Shown here piece by piece: positions 35,250 to 43,755 of a DNA stretch of 64,000 nt. This DNA is from Wenyingzhuangia gilva (lineage in GTDB: Bacteria > Bacteroidota > Bacteroidia > Flavobacteriales > Flavobacteriaceae). The stretch is taken from the NCBI RefSeq assembly GCF_030519655.1, contig NZ_JAUMIT010000003.1, positions 310,001-374,000 of the forward strand. Reading direction: 5' to 3'. The first letter of the stretch is position 1. Each line of letters begins with the position of its first letter. The position numbers were made by a program, and so were the translations under genes. Below the pieces are notes generated by a model, which had not been told where the DNA came from, ran no database searches, and saw only the letters and a program-made list of their open reading frames with translations.

Positions 35250-37289
35250 TTAGTCAATAATCAACCTTTTGTCTTTAGGATGTTTTACCAAATATTCAAT
35301 ATTCAAAGTTTTACTAGTTGTTTTAGGAATATTTAAGTTCCATTTTAATTCTCCAGACAAGCTATTCATTGCTGCATCTGAAATATTTAAAACCTCTACT
35401 TTAATTTCATCTGTTACAGAAACCGGCACTTGATCTAAGATTTGAATATTAATCGGTTGATTTTTATTATTCTTAATATCAACTTTCCAATGTCTAGTCG
35501 TTTCTACGTTTTTACTAAAAAACTTTTGACCTACATTTTCGGTCACAGGACTTCTGTTAATATCTATTTGTTTGTCAACACCTAAAGAAATAATAATTTC
35601 TTCTTTTACAGCTCCTAAATCTAACACTCCTTTGCTCTTAAAAGTGTTGTCAAAAAACACATTGGTTTCACCATCTAACAATTGATATTTTTCCCAATCC
35701 TTAATTTTAGCGGTTAAATATGCAGATTTGTTCACTTTTGGAACCGTATAATATTGATACTCTGCAGGAACTTGTAATGTTTTTAAAGTGATTTCTTTTA
35801 CGTTTACAGTACTTTTGACAGTTTGATTCTTTTCAATCTTAAAATTAACAGCTGTTTGGTTGATGCTTGTAACGACATTGGCTCCATTTTTAGTAGTAAT
35901 AACAATCACTCCATCGCTTCCTCTACTTCCATAGACACTAGTAGCAGAAGCATCTTTTAAAACATCGATAGATTTGATTTCATCAGGAGATAAATTTGGA
36001 TTATTACTCATGGCTACTCCATCAACTACATATAATGGAGATGATTCATAATCATCAATATCACTTCTTGTCTCCATTATTTGTATACCAGATGTTTTTC
36101 CTTCTAAAGCTCTTCCTACAGATCTATTTTTCTTTTGATTTCCATAACCAACCACCACAACTTCATCTAGAGATTCACTGCTAGGATTTAATCTAAAATT
36201 TAAGGTTTCACTAGTAACTGGTTTTTCTTGCGTTTCAAAACCTAAATAACTTGCTTGAATGGTTTTGGTATTGTTGGGTAAACTCAGTGCATATTCTCCA
36301 TCAAAATCAGTCATTGTAATAATATTAGTGCCTTTTGCAGAAACATTCACCCCTGGTAGTGGATTTCCTTTTTCATTTAAAACTTGGCCTTTTATATAAG
36401 AAATATTGTTAGTAGCACCTCTTTTTTGGTTAAAAGATAATTGATAAGGCGTTAATTCTGGTGCAACTCCAGAAACTGTTGGATTGTCTGATGAAAAAGT
36501 CAATACCACATCATTCCAATCTACTTGGGAATTTTGCTGTAAATTGGCTTTGTAAGTAATTTCTAAAGGATTGTTAATATCAATCGCTTTGATGTCATAA
36601 GAAGGATACCAGCTAACATTGTCTACTAAATAAGTAATTTCAAAATTTGTGTTTTCTATTTTGGTGGTTTCTACTTTTACAAATATTTCTCCAGTTGGTA
36701 ATTCATTGTTATTGCTAAGGGTATTAATTTCATTGTTAATTTTTCTTTGCTCCTCGTACAAACCTTTTAGTCTTTTAGCAATAGCCAATTCTTCTAATTT
36801 TAGCTTTTTATATTGATTGGCATAATAAGTAGCGGTTTGACTTAAATTGCTTACCGTTAAGGTTTGATTGGTTCCTCCAATGGTTTTGTTTTTTTGTAAA
36901 AAATCGATGTTTTGACTCACAATTTCAGACTGTGTATTTTCTAAAGTGATTTTATCAGTGATTGCTTCAAGTTTTTCTTCCAAAGCTTTTACTTGCTCTG
37001 ATTTTTTGATTTCGTTGAGATAATTTTTTTTGTGATTTACCGCAAGAATGTTAATACTTGGAGCTGTTTTTACTTGAATGCTTTTTACATCAATAAAAGG
37101 AGAGAGTTCATTAAAAACAAGAGTAGTAATTCCTTTTTTTAAAGAAACTTTAACGTCTCTATTAATTTGTGCCTTGTTTAAGAAAACAGTGGCTTTGTTT
37201 ACTTGGCTTGGTGTTTTTTGTTCTTCTTGAGCAAAAGTAATTTGTGTTAATAGTACAAGAACTATTAGCGCTTTATAAGTCTTTTTCAT
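35250..37289 (-). CDS. DUF4139/MuiA-type protein with an inserted SusC-like mini-plug
   Basis: A 679-residue secreted protein. Signal peptide 1-20 (ending TFAQ); DUF4140-like region about 28-125 (VNKATVFLNKAQINRDVKVSLKKG) and coiled coil (about 95-195); DUF4139 region from about 200 (VSWYPSYDIKA near 225). Residues ~298-366 are a carboxypeptidase-regulatory-like domain (GQVLNEKGNPLPGVNVSAKG), then EVVVVGYG (376-383) and a short plug-like segment (415-468: PLYVVDGVAMS, IDVLKDASATSVYGSRG, GVIVITTKNG). DUF4139 resumes at ~485 to the end. There is no beta-barrel, so it is not a transporter. Function unknown; the fusion is described in the findings. Confidence 0.85.
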   Translation of the reverse strand: MKKTYKALIVLVLLTQITFAQEEQKTPSQVNKATVFLNKAQINRDVKVSLKKGITTLVFNELSPFIDVKSIQVKTAPSINILAVNHKKNYLNEIKKSEQVKALEEKLEAITDKITLENTQSEIVSQNIDFLQKNKTIGGTNQTLTVSNLSQTATYYANQYKKLKLEELAIAKRLKGLYEEQRKINNEINTLSNNNELPTGEIFVKVETTKIENTNFEITYLVDNVSWYPSYDIKAIDINNPLEITYKANLQQNSQVDWNDVVLTFSSDNPTVSGVAPELTPYQLSFNQKRGATNNISYIKGQVLNEKGNPLPGVNVSAKGTNIITMTDFDGEYALSLPNNTKTIQASYLGFETQEKPVTSETLNFRLNPSSESLDEVVVVGYGNQKKNRSVGRALEGKTSGIQIMETRSDIDDYESSPLYVVDGVAMSNNPNLSPDEIKSIDVLKDASATSVYGSRGSDGVIVITTKNGANVVTSINQTAVNFKIEKNQTVKSTVNVKEITLKTLQVPAEYQYYTVPKVNKSAYLTAKIKDWEKYQLLDGETNVFFDNTFKSKGVLDLGAVKEEIIISLGVDKQIDINRSPVTENVGQKFFSKNVETTRHWKVDIKNNKNQPINIQILDQVPVSVTDEIKVEVLNISDAAMNSLSGELKWNLNIPKTTSKTLNIEYLVKHPKDKRLIID

Positions 37290-37339
37290 ATAATTATGTT
37301 TTTCTCTAAAATAGAAAAAAACATTGACAATTGTTTCTT

Positions 37340-38386
37340 TTATCTATTGTCTGATTCTTCTTTGCGACCTTCGTTAATTAATTCATCAGCTTCTTGCATC
37401 AAATTAGAAGAGGTATTGTGAGCTGAATGCTGTTTTAGATCCATACAAAAATCTACATAAAGCGGTAAATGATCGGAATTGATGGGCTCGAGTGTTTTAA
37501 TTGTACGAATTTTGATGTTATTAGAATGATATATCAAATCCAGGGGAATTTTAAAAAAACGATATTTAGCTGGAAAAGTAGAAATAAATCCTCTTCCTTT
37601 TCTAGCATCATTTAATCCAGATATTTTAGTAAACATTTTGGTAATTCTAGACCAAGCAACACTGTTAAAATCACCAATAACCACGGTAGGTAATGTTTGT
37701 TTTTTAACTGTTTTTGCCATACAAAGTAGCTCTCCATCTTTTTCTTTAGAATTAGATTCTTCTGTAGGACTTGCAGGAGGTGGATGGATTCCATAAAACA
37801 TAAATGGAATTCCGTTGTTGGTTTTTAATTTTGCAGCAATACTAGGAATGTCATCAGAAACAAAATAGTTTACCTTCATATCTTCAACGTCTAATTTAGT
37901 GTAGAAATGCATTCCATAGGTGTTTTCTAGCGCTACTTTTTGATGGTTAGGATACTTGTCTTCTATTGTTTCTAGTGCATTTTCCCAATCTTGATTGCTT
38001 TCTAAGGTTAACAAAATGTCTGGTTGATGCTTGGCAATCAAATCAATTAAATGATGATATTCTTTGTTAAACTGATATACATTTACTGAAATGATGGAAA
38101 TAAAATCATCACCATCAGCAATCACTTTTTTGTTTTTTAAAGCGATATAAGGATATAATACCTTAACGTTATGAGCAATGGTGACTGATAAAATCAGCTG
38201 AGCGATAATCAAACAATAGTTAGATTCTAAAGTTAAGAATCCAAATAACAAGATGAGTATTTGAAAAACCGTAAGATGTATCTTCCCAAAACTAGCAATC
38301 CTATAAATCCAATGTTGATGAGGAACTTTTGGTAAAAAAGTAAGCACAACCACTAATATGTTCAATGTGTAATAAACAGCTTCCAT
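37340..38386 (-). CDS. Endonuclease/exonuclease/phosphatase-family membrane protein
   Basis: A 348-residue protein. About three hydrophobic segments occupy the first ~90 residues. The rest is an EEP-fold domain with ISVNVYQFNKEY, LTLESNQDWENAL (the Glu metal ligand), IHPPPASP, VIGDFNSVAWSR and a final SDHLPLYV motif, the catalytic His. Such membrane-anchored EEP proteins may cleave phosphodiesters of nucleic acids or lipids in the periplasm; the substrate is unknown. The tail has a charged segment. Not coupled with its neighbours. Confidence 0.85.
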   Translation of the reverse strand: MEAVYYTLNILVVVLTFLPKVPHQHWIYRIASFGKIHLTVFQILILLFGFLTLESNYCLIIAQLILSVTIAHNVKVLYPYIALKNKKVIADGDDFISIISVNVYQFNKEYHHLIDLIAKHQPDILLTLESNQDWENALETIEDKYPNHQKVALENTYGMHFYTKLDVEDMKVNYFVSDDIPSIAAKLKTNNGIPFMFYGIHPPPASPTEESNSKEKDGELLCMAKTVKKQTLPTVVIGDFNSVAWSRITKMFTKISGLNDARKGRGFISTFPAKYRFFKIPLDLIYHSNNIKIRTIKTLEPINSDHLPLYVDFCMDLKQHSAHNTSSNLMQEADELINEGRKEESDNR

Positions 38387-38412
38387 TTAATGATCTGGTT
38401 GTGGTTTTTAGC

Positions 38413-39648
38413 TTAATACCAACGTTTTTTCTTGGCTTTAGAAGCTTCAGATTTACGACCTTTTTTATATTTGCTACCTTGTTTTTTATGAACTTCTGGT
38501 TTGGCAGCAGGATCTAAAGGATAAGGATGGTTTTCTTCTACCGTAATAAATTTACCCATCAGTTGTTGAATGTCTTTTAAATAAGGTTTTTCATCAGCAG
38601 AACAAAAAGCCAAAGCACGACCTTCTTTTCCTGCACGACCAGTACGACCAATTCTGTGTACATAACTTTCAGGAATGTTAGGCAAATCAAAGTTAATCAC
38701 AATATCTAAATCTGGTACATCAATTCCTCTGGCAGCCACATCGGTAGCAATTAAAATGTTGACATCGTTATTTTTAAACTTGTTTAAAGCTTTGGTTCTG
38801 GCAGCTTGTGTTTTATCACCGTGAATGGTATCTACCTTATATTTATTTTTTAAAAGCGTTTCTTCTAATTTATCAACACCAAATTTGGTACGTCTAAAAA
38901 TTAAAATATTTCCTTGTAAATCGTTTCTTAACAAGTGTAAACACAATTCAATTTTCTTAGGTTTTGGCACCATGTACAATTCTTGACTCACAGTTTTAGC
39001 AGCAGAAGAAATAGCAGAAACCGATACTTTTTCAGGTTCTGTTAGTAATTCCTTGGCCAAAGCTTCAATTTTTGGAGGCATGGTAGCAGAGAATAATAAT
39101 GTTTGTTTTTTTGGCGGACACAAACGTTCTATTTTTTTAACATCATCAATAAAGCCCATGTCTAACATCATATCGGCTTCATCTAATACTAAAATCTGAA
39201 CGTAATCTAAATTTAAAAGATCTCTTTTGTGTAAATCTAACAAACGACCTGGAGTCGCAATTAAAATATCAACCCCTTTGTTTAATTGATCTATTTGTGG
39301 TTCCATAGACATTCCACCATACACAGAAGTTGTTCTTAAATTGGTGTAAGTACTATAACTTTTAAAGTTTTCTTCAATTTGTACAGCCAATTCACGAGTA
39401 GGACTTACGATCAAAGCTTTTATTTTTTTGTCTTTTGTACTAGCATCTGTTTGCGAAAACAAACGATCTAAAATAGGCAAGGCAAAAGCAGCAGTTTTTC
39501 CAGTTCCAGTTTGGGCACAACCAATCACGTCTATTCCATCTAAAACCAAAGGAATGGTTACTTCTTGAATAGGTGTAGGAGTGGTGTAGTTTTGTTCTGC
39601 TACCGCTTTTAAAATTTTAGCGTTTAAGTGTAAGTCTTTAAATGTCAT
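38413..39648 (-). CDS. DEAD-box ATP-dependent RNA helicase
   Basis: A 411-residue SF2 helicase. All motifs are present: Q-motif (TPTPIQ), AQTGTGKT (45-52), SPTRELAVQ, TPGRLLDL, DEAD (156-159), SAT, FRRTKFGVD, ATDVAARGIDVPD and HRIGRTGRAG. The tail after ~375 is basic (KKQGSKYKKGRKSEASKAKKKR) and suits RNA binding. This is the RhlE-like type used in ribosome assembly and cold-temperature RNA handling. A promoter box lies at 39670-39677. Confidence 0.95.
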   Translation of the reverse strand: MTFKDLHLNAKILKAVAEQNYTTPTPIQEVTIPLVLDGIDVIGCAQTGTGKTAAFALPILDRLFSQTDASTKDKKIKALIVSPTRELAVQIEENFKSYSTYTNLRTTSVYGGMSMEPQIDQLNKGVDILIATPGRLLDLHKRDLLNLDYVQILVLDEADMMLDMGFIDDVKKIERLCPPKKQTLLFSATMPPKIEALAKELLTEPEKVSVSAISSAAKTVSQELYMVPKPKKIELCLHLLRNDLQGNILIFRRTKFGVDKLEETLLKNKYKVDTIHGDKTQAARTKALNKFKNNDVNILIATDVAARGIDVPDLDIVINFDLPNIPESYVHRIGRTGRAGKEGRALAFCSADEKPYLKDIQQLMGKFITVEENHPYPLDPAAKPEVHKKQGSKYKKGRKSEASKAKKKRWY

Positions 39649-39669
39649 AAATGGTGTTTACTAGTCTTG

Positions 39670-39677
39670 CAAAGATA
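39670..39677 (-). promoter_or_regulatory. -7 promoter box for the DEAD-box helicase
   Basis: The minus strand reads TATCTTTG, an exact TAnnTTTG, 21 bases before the start codon at 39648. Confidence 0.55.
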
Positions 39678-39718
39678 GGGAAGTTGTTAGTAATATGTGT
39701 GTAAGTATTTTGATCTAA

Positions 39719-39751
39719 TTTGTTTAGAAAGTAATATTGATCGTATCTTTA
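39719..39751 (+). promoter_or_regulatory. Probable promoter of the AbiH gene
   Basis: TTTG (39719-39722), 21 bases, then TATCTTTA (39744-39751), one mismatch from TAnnTTTG. It excludes a longer frame starting at 39737 and supports the ATG at 39773. Confidence 0.45.
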
Positions 39752-39772
39752 GGAATTGACAAAATTGCACAC

Positions 39773-40855
39773 ATGAAAAATATTTTTATTATAGGAAATG
39801 GATTTGATTTGGCACATGGGTATGATACTGATTATAGGTCTTTTTTAGAATATATGATTGAAGCTAAAAATAGTTTATTAACAGTGGTTAATATTAGAGA
39901 TGGTAAGGGGAAAATTATTGAATCAAATAAATCTCTACAAGTAACAGCTAGAGGAAATAACACCAGTTATAAAATGATTATAAATAAAGAACTTTTACAG
40001 CATGAATTACATGTAGATAATGAATTTTTAAAAGAGATTATATCTAAAACCAACATAGAGAAGTGGTGTGATATTGAAGTTTTGTATTATGAATTATTAA
40101 AACCGTCAAAGAATCCCAAAAAACTAAATAATGAACTAAGTCAAGTTAAAAATGAATTAGAAAAATATTTAGATCAATTTAATAAGGAACAAAATGAGAT
40201 TTCAGAATTCTCTTCTTTCTTTAATAAAATAGGAGAAGGGGGAGAGAGTTTAGTATTAAACTTCAATTACACCAATACCTTTGATAGGTTATATAATAAA
40301 AATAAAAAGTTCAAAGTATTAAATTTTCACGGTCAGTTAAATTGTAAAACAAATCCTATTATTTTTGGTTATGCACCCATAGAAGAGGAAACTAAACTCT
40401 TAATTGATAAAAATGATAATGAGTATTTAAAAAACATCAAACGTTATTATTACAAACAAACTCAGAACGAAAATAAGCTTAATGAGTTCTTGGAGAAATC
40501 AGATAAAAATATTGTGAATTCAGAAGAGATTAATGTTTTTGTAATTGGTCATTCCTGTGGTGTTTCAGATAGAAAAATACTGAATGATATTTTTACGGAC
40601 AAAAATGTAAAAAACATCAATATTATGTATTATAAAGATTATCAAGGTTATTTTGATACGTTGGTAAATATTGATAGAGTAATAGGAAAAGAAAGTCATT
40701 ATGGTGTGATTAGGAATTTTGAATTGTCTTTATCAGCTCCTCAGTATAGTAACGATGATAGTAAAACAAAAATAAAATTTATAGAAAAGTTAGATTTGTT
40801 ACTTGGTAATATTAAAAATAATGACAGAGAGGTTAGTTTAGATGTTTTATTATAA
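39773..40855 (+). CDS. AbiH-family abortive-infection protein
   Basis: A 360-residue protein of the AbiH family (PF14253), named for a lactococcal abortive-infection protein that blocks phages. The diagnostic N-terminus is MKNIFIIGNGFDLAHG with a glycine-rich loop, followed by LNFNYTNTFDRLY and NFHGQLN, which resemble an SIR2-like NAD-binding fold, and late VIGHSCGVSDRKI. NAD depletion upon infection is an inferred mechanism. It stands alone with a normal acetyltransferase after it and housekeeping genes around; no other defence gene is seen. Confidence 0.82.
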   Translation: MKNIFIIGNGFDLAHGYDTDYRSFLEYMIEAKNSLLTVVNIRDGKGKIIESNKSLQVTARGNNTSYKMIINKELLQHELHVDNEFLKEIISKTNIEKWCDIEVLYYELLKPSKNPKKLNNELSQVKNELEKYLDQFNKEQNEISEFSSFFNKIGEGGESLVLNFNYTNTFDRLYNKNKKFKVLNFHGQLNCKTNPIIFGYAPIEEETKLLIDKNDNEYLKNIKRYYYKQTQNENKLNEFLEKSDKNIVNSEEINVFVIGHSCGVSDRKILNDIFTDKNVKNINIMYYKDYQGYFDTLVNIDRVIGKESHYGVIRNFELSLSAPQYSNDDSKTKIKFIEKLDLLLGNIKNNDREVSLDVLL

Positions 40856-40884
40856 AATTAAAATCACATTATAAATAAAAAAGA

Positions 40885-41343
40885 ATGTCAATAACCATAC
40901 AAGTAAAATATTTTTCTGAATTAACCACTCAGGAGCTATACGGAATACTACAATTAAGAAGTGAAGTTTTTGTGGTAGAACAACAAATTATTTATCAAGA
41001 TATAGATGGAAAAGATGAAAAGGCTTTACATGTTTTAGGTTTTAAGAATCACAAAATAATAGCTTATACTCGTGTTTTTAACCCAGGAGATTATTTTGAA
41101 TGGGCGAGTATCGGTAGGGTAGTAGTGGCTAAAAAAGAACGTTCTTTTAAATATGGTTATGCTATTGTAAATGCTTCCATAAAGGTAATTGAAGATCAAT
41201 TAAAAGAAGAAAAAATAAAAATTTCAGCCCAATTGTATTTAAAATCTTTTTATAACAATTTGGGTTTTATAGAAAAAGGTGATTCTTATTTAGAAGATGG
41301 AATTCCACATATTGCCATGATAAAATCCAAAGAGTTATCTTAA
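40885..41343 (+). CDS. GNAT-family N-acetyltransferase (ElaA-like)
   Basis: A 152-residue acetyltransferase. It contains ELYGILQLRSEVFVVEQQIIYQDIDGKD, the ElaA N-terminal pattern, and IGRVVVAKKERSFKYGYAI, where the acetyl-CoA loop (R/Q-x-x-G-x-A in the family) is present in a weakened form (RSFKYG). It starts 29 bases after abiH and may be co-transcribed. The substrate is unknown. Confidence 0.85.
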   Translation: MSITIQVKYFSELTTQELYGILQLRSEVFVVEQQIIYQDIDGKDEKALHVLGFKNHKIIAYTRVFNPGDYFEWASIGRVVVAKKERSFKYGYAIVNASIKVIEDQLKEEKIKISAQLYLKSFYNNLGFIEKGDSYLEDGIPHIAMIKSKELS

Positions 41344-41363
41344 TTTTAAAGATGATATTAAAT

Positions 41364-41397
41364 AAAAAATGAATGTATTTAGATACATTCATTTTTT
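41364..41397. terminator. Bidirectional terminator after the acetyltransferase
   Basis: A perfect 15-bp stem, AAAAAATGAATGTAT and its complement, with a 4-base loop between convergent genes. Confidence 0.9.
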
Positions 41398-41428
41398 ATT
41401 CTTTAACGATTTAAAAAGTAGTTTGAAA

Positions 41429-42613
41429 CTAATTTTTATAAATGTTTTTAGGAATGGCATGTTTGTTTAATAACAAAGCAGTGCTTTTGTATTTTACATA
41501 CTCTTTGGTTACATATAAATATCCGTTGTAATCGTTAGATTGTCCCCAAGAGTTTTTTACAATATAATATTCTTTATCATTCTGATCTTTTGCCAAACCA
41601 ATAATTTGCATTCCATGATCGTCTGTAGTTGTGTAATTGTCAAACGCTTTTTGTCTCATTTCAACAGTTACTTTTAATTCTGGTTTTGGACCGTTAAACA
41701 TAGTTGTACGTTCCTCAGTTGTCATGTCTTTATAATCAACAGCAGGTACATAAGCCACTCCGTTTTTCCAACTAAAGTATTTTTCACTTACATCCGTTGC
41801 CCATCCAACAGAATATCCTTTTTTAAGAGCGTTGTCTATAGAAGCCGTTAAATCATCCATGTTTACATTATAAGCATAATCAAAACTCCAGTTGTCTGGC
41901 ACTGCTAAAAACACATTTTGATAAATAGGTTCACTAGGAATACAAGTCATTTCTATATAATCATTGGCATTTAATCCAATTACTTTATTGGCAAATTCTT
42001 TAGGAGTATATGTTTTTCCTTCGTAATTAAAATGTTCAGGAACTTTTCCTAGGTAAGAATCAACCACGGCAGTAAAAGCTTCTAACCAGTTTGGTGTTAA
42101 TTCTCCGTTTTTGTTTTGAATTACACCATCAAGCATTCCTTTTAAGATAGCTTGCATTTCACCAAACTTGTTATAATCAGTTCCATAGTTTAATCCAGTA
42201 TAAACTTCTTGTGGCAAGGCTCCATATTTTTTGTAGATGTTGATCACATCATGCAAAGCACCACCATCACCCCAAGCTACATTTCCGTGCATACGAACAT
42301 AATTAATCGCTTTTTCTATGTACACACATCTAGCCGTATAAATTTCTGAAATGTCTACCGCTTTCTTACCATTTTTAATCATTTCTGTTTCAATAAAAGA
42401 GTTTCCAGAATAACTCCAACAAGTACCACTACTTCCTTGATTTTTAACAGAGGTGGTTTCTAAGTTGATGACATCAGTAAATTGAAAACTTTCTTTGGAA
42501 ACATTACTTTTGTTAGCATCTAAAGATTTAATTAAGTCTACTTGCGCTGAAGAACCAATAGTAACAAAGGAAATCAGTAGAAAAGCTTTTACGTTGTTTT
42601 TTAGGGATTTCAT
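41429..42613 (-). CDS. Secreted C1-family (papain-like) cysteine peptidase
   Basis: A 394-residue exported peptidase. Signal peptide 1-~23 (ending SSAQ). Oxyanion Gln59 and nucleophile Cys65 are in KNQGSSGTCWSYSG; the general base His is in DDHGMQIIGLA and the Asn in VKNSWGQ near the C-terminus. The long insert between C65 and the His, and the overall pattern, match the bleomycin hydrolase/PepC type rather than small papains. It likely degrades peptides outside the cytoplasm. Confidence 0.92.
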   Translation of the reverse strand: MKSLKNNVKAFLLISFVTIGSSAQVDLIKSLDANKSNVSKESFQFTDVINLETTSVKNQGSSGTCWSYSGNSFIETEMIKNGKKAVDISEIYTARCVYIEKAINYVRMHGNVAWGDGGALHDVINIYKKYGALPQEVYTGLNYGTDYNKFGEMQAILKGMLDGVIQNKNGELTPNWLEAFTAVVDSYLGKVPEHFNYEGKTYTPKEFANKVIGLNANDYIEMTCIPSEPIYQNVFLAVPDNWSFDYAYNVNMDDLTASIDNALKKGYSVGWATDVSEKYFSWKNGVAYVPAVDYKDMTTEERTTMFNGPKPELKVTVEMRQKAFDNYTTTDDHGMQIIGLAKDQNDKEYYIVKNSWGQSNDYNGYLYVTKEYVKYKSTALLLNKHAIPKNIYKN

Positions 42614-42806
42614 AAAATAAAATAAGGTTTATATGTTTTTTAATACCTCTACTTTTTAATATTTAATAATATCAAAAAAGCTTGTAAATTATTTAACAAT
42701 CATAGAGGTGGTTTACAGGGTAAATATAGCTAAAACACTAGTGTTGTAGAGTAGTTGAGATCATTTTTAAGCATTTGTTAAGACTCAAAAAAAAACAATA
42801 AATGAC

Positions 42807-42855
42807 AAAAACCAATAAAGGCATTGAAATAATTTCAATGCCTTTATTGGTTTTT
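42807..42855 (-). terminator. Terminator after the DsbA-like gene
   Basis: A very long perfect hairpin (stem core CCAATAAAGGCATTGAAA and its complement) ends in a T-run on the minus strand. The rest of the 42614-42873 gap shows no gene; the remainder is AT-rich leader of the C1 peptidase. Confidence 0.9.
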
Positions 42856-42873
42856 AAAGAAAAAATCTTGTTT

Positions 42874-43623
42874 CTAAGAAGGATTAGAAATCTGTTCCTT
42901 AAATATTTTTAAACGTGCTTCTAAATCTTTGTAGCTAGCAAATCCGTTACTTAAATAAGCTCTTTTTCCACCTCCTTGAATTACCAAACATGGCATTCCG
43001 CTGATGCCACTTTTGGCAAAAGTTTCAAAATCTTGTTTTGCTAAATTTAAGTATTTGTCCTCTTTTATTTGAGTTTTAAAAAGTTCAAAATCGTACTCAA
43101 TAGCTAAAACAGCATTTTTGTAAGAGTCAATGTCTCTAACATCTTTTGCATCGTAATTAATGGTTTTTAACAATAGTTCAGCAAAATCTAAAGCTTTGTT
43201 TGGAGCATTTTCCTTAATAATACTTAAAGCGATGGCAGGTAAGGTAGAGTCTAACCAAATGTTCTCTTCGGTTTCAAGTTTATTTACAAACGCTTGACCA
43301 AATTTTACTCCAGAAACTTCTTCTACGCTTCTAAAAGCTCCATTTTTAACGTAAGGAGCAATATCATTAATTTTTCCTACTCTGTTTCCTAAAAACAACC
43401 CACCACTAATTACTTCAAAGTGGATGTCATCAGCATGATTTTTTTTGAATTCCTGAAAAGGTTTAGAAAAACCATAACACCAACCACAAAAAGCATCGTA
43501 GTAATATGTAATTTTTAATTCTTTTATTTTTTCAATTTGGTTGTTTTCCAAAGGACTGTTCTCATTATTATTTGGAGAACATATTCCTGTATTGATATCA
43601 CAATAATTGTCTGTAGTATCCAT
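42874..43623 (-). CDS. DsbA-family thioredoxin-like protein
   Basis: A 249-residue thioredoxin-fold protein with the redox motif C46-G-W-C49 (YYDAFCGWCYGF) and the cis-Pro region GISGMPCLV. The helical insert of the DsbA family lies between. There is no signal peptide, and the protein begins MDTTDNYCDINTGIC with two further Cys, so it is probably a cytoplasmic FrnE-like oxidoreductase rather than a periplasmic disulfide maker. A 70-bp heptad repeat lies 57-126 bases upstream of its start. Confidence 0.85.
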   Translation of the reverse strand: MDTTDNYCDINTGICSPNNNENSPLENNQIEKIKELKITYYYDAFCGWCYGFSKPFQEFKKNHADDIHFEVISGGLFLGNRVGKINDIAPYVKNGAFRSVEEVSGVKFGQAFVNKLETEENIWLDSTLPAIALSIIKENAPNKALDFAELLLKTINYDAKDVRDIDSYKNAVLAIEYDFELFKTQIKEDKYLNLAKQDFETFAKSGISGMPCLVIQGGGKRAYLSNGFASYKDLEARLKIFKEQISNPS

Positions 43624-43679
43624 TTTTTATTGATTTTGAGTGTTGGTCGGGAAATTATTGAAAAATTACTTTATTGATA

Positions 43680-43749
43680 AAATTTCCAACTCCCAACTCC
43701 CAACTCCCAACTCCTAACTACCTTCTACTTTCTACTTTATACCCAATAC
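43680..43749 (-). repeat. Ten-unit degenerate 7-bp tandem repeat
   Basis: Read on the minus strand from 43749, the region divides into ten 7-base units: GTATTGG, GTATAAA, GTAGAAA, GTAGAAG, GTAGTTA, four of GGAGTTG, then GAAATTT. Every unit starts with G and drifts in steps from GTAGAAA to GGAGTTG, which suggests duplication with mutation. The central part gives GGG runs with 4-base AGTT spacers. It lies in the non-coding gap between the MoxR gene stop and the DsbA-like gene start. Confidence 0.8.
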
Positions 43750-43755
43750 CATTAA

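Noticed and set aside
28981-37289. Polysaccharide utilisation locus (SusC-like sequences)
   Set aside because: There is no SusD, no CAZyme and no sulfatase cluster; the SusC-like parts are a heme receptor, an unrelated receptor and a domain insert.
39773-41343. Defence island around AbiH
   Set aside because: Neighbours are a helicase, acetyltransferase and peptidase of ordinary type; only one defence gene is seen.
43680-43749. CRISPR array
   Set aside because: Units are 7 bases long and contiguous without spacers, and no cas gene is present.
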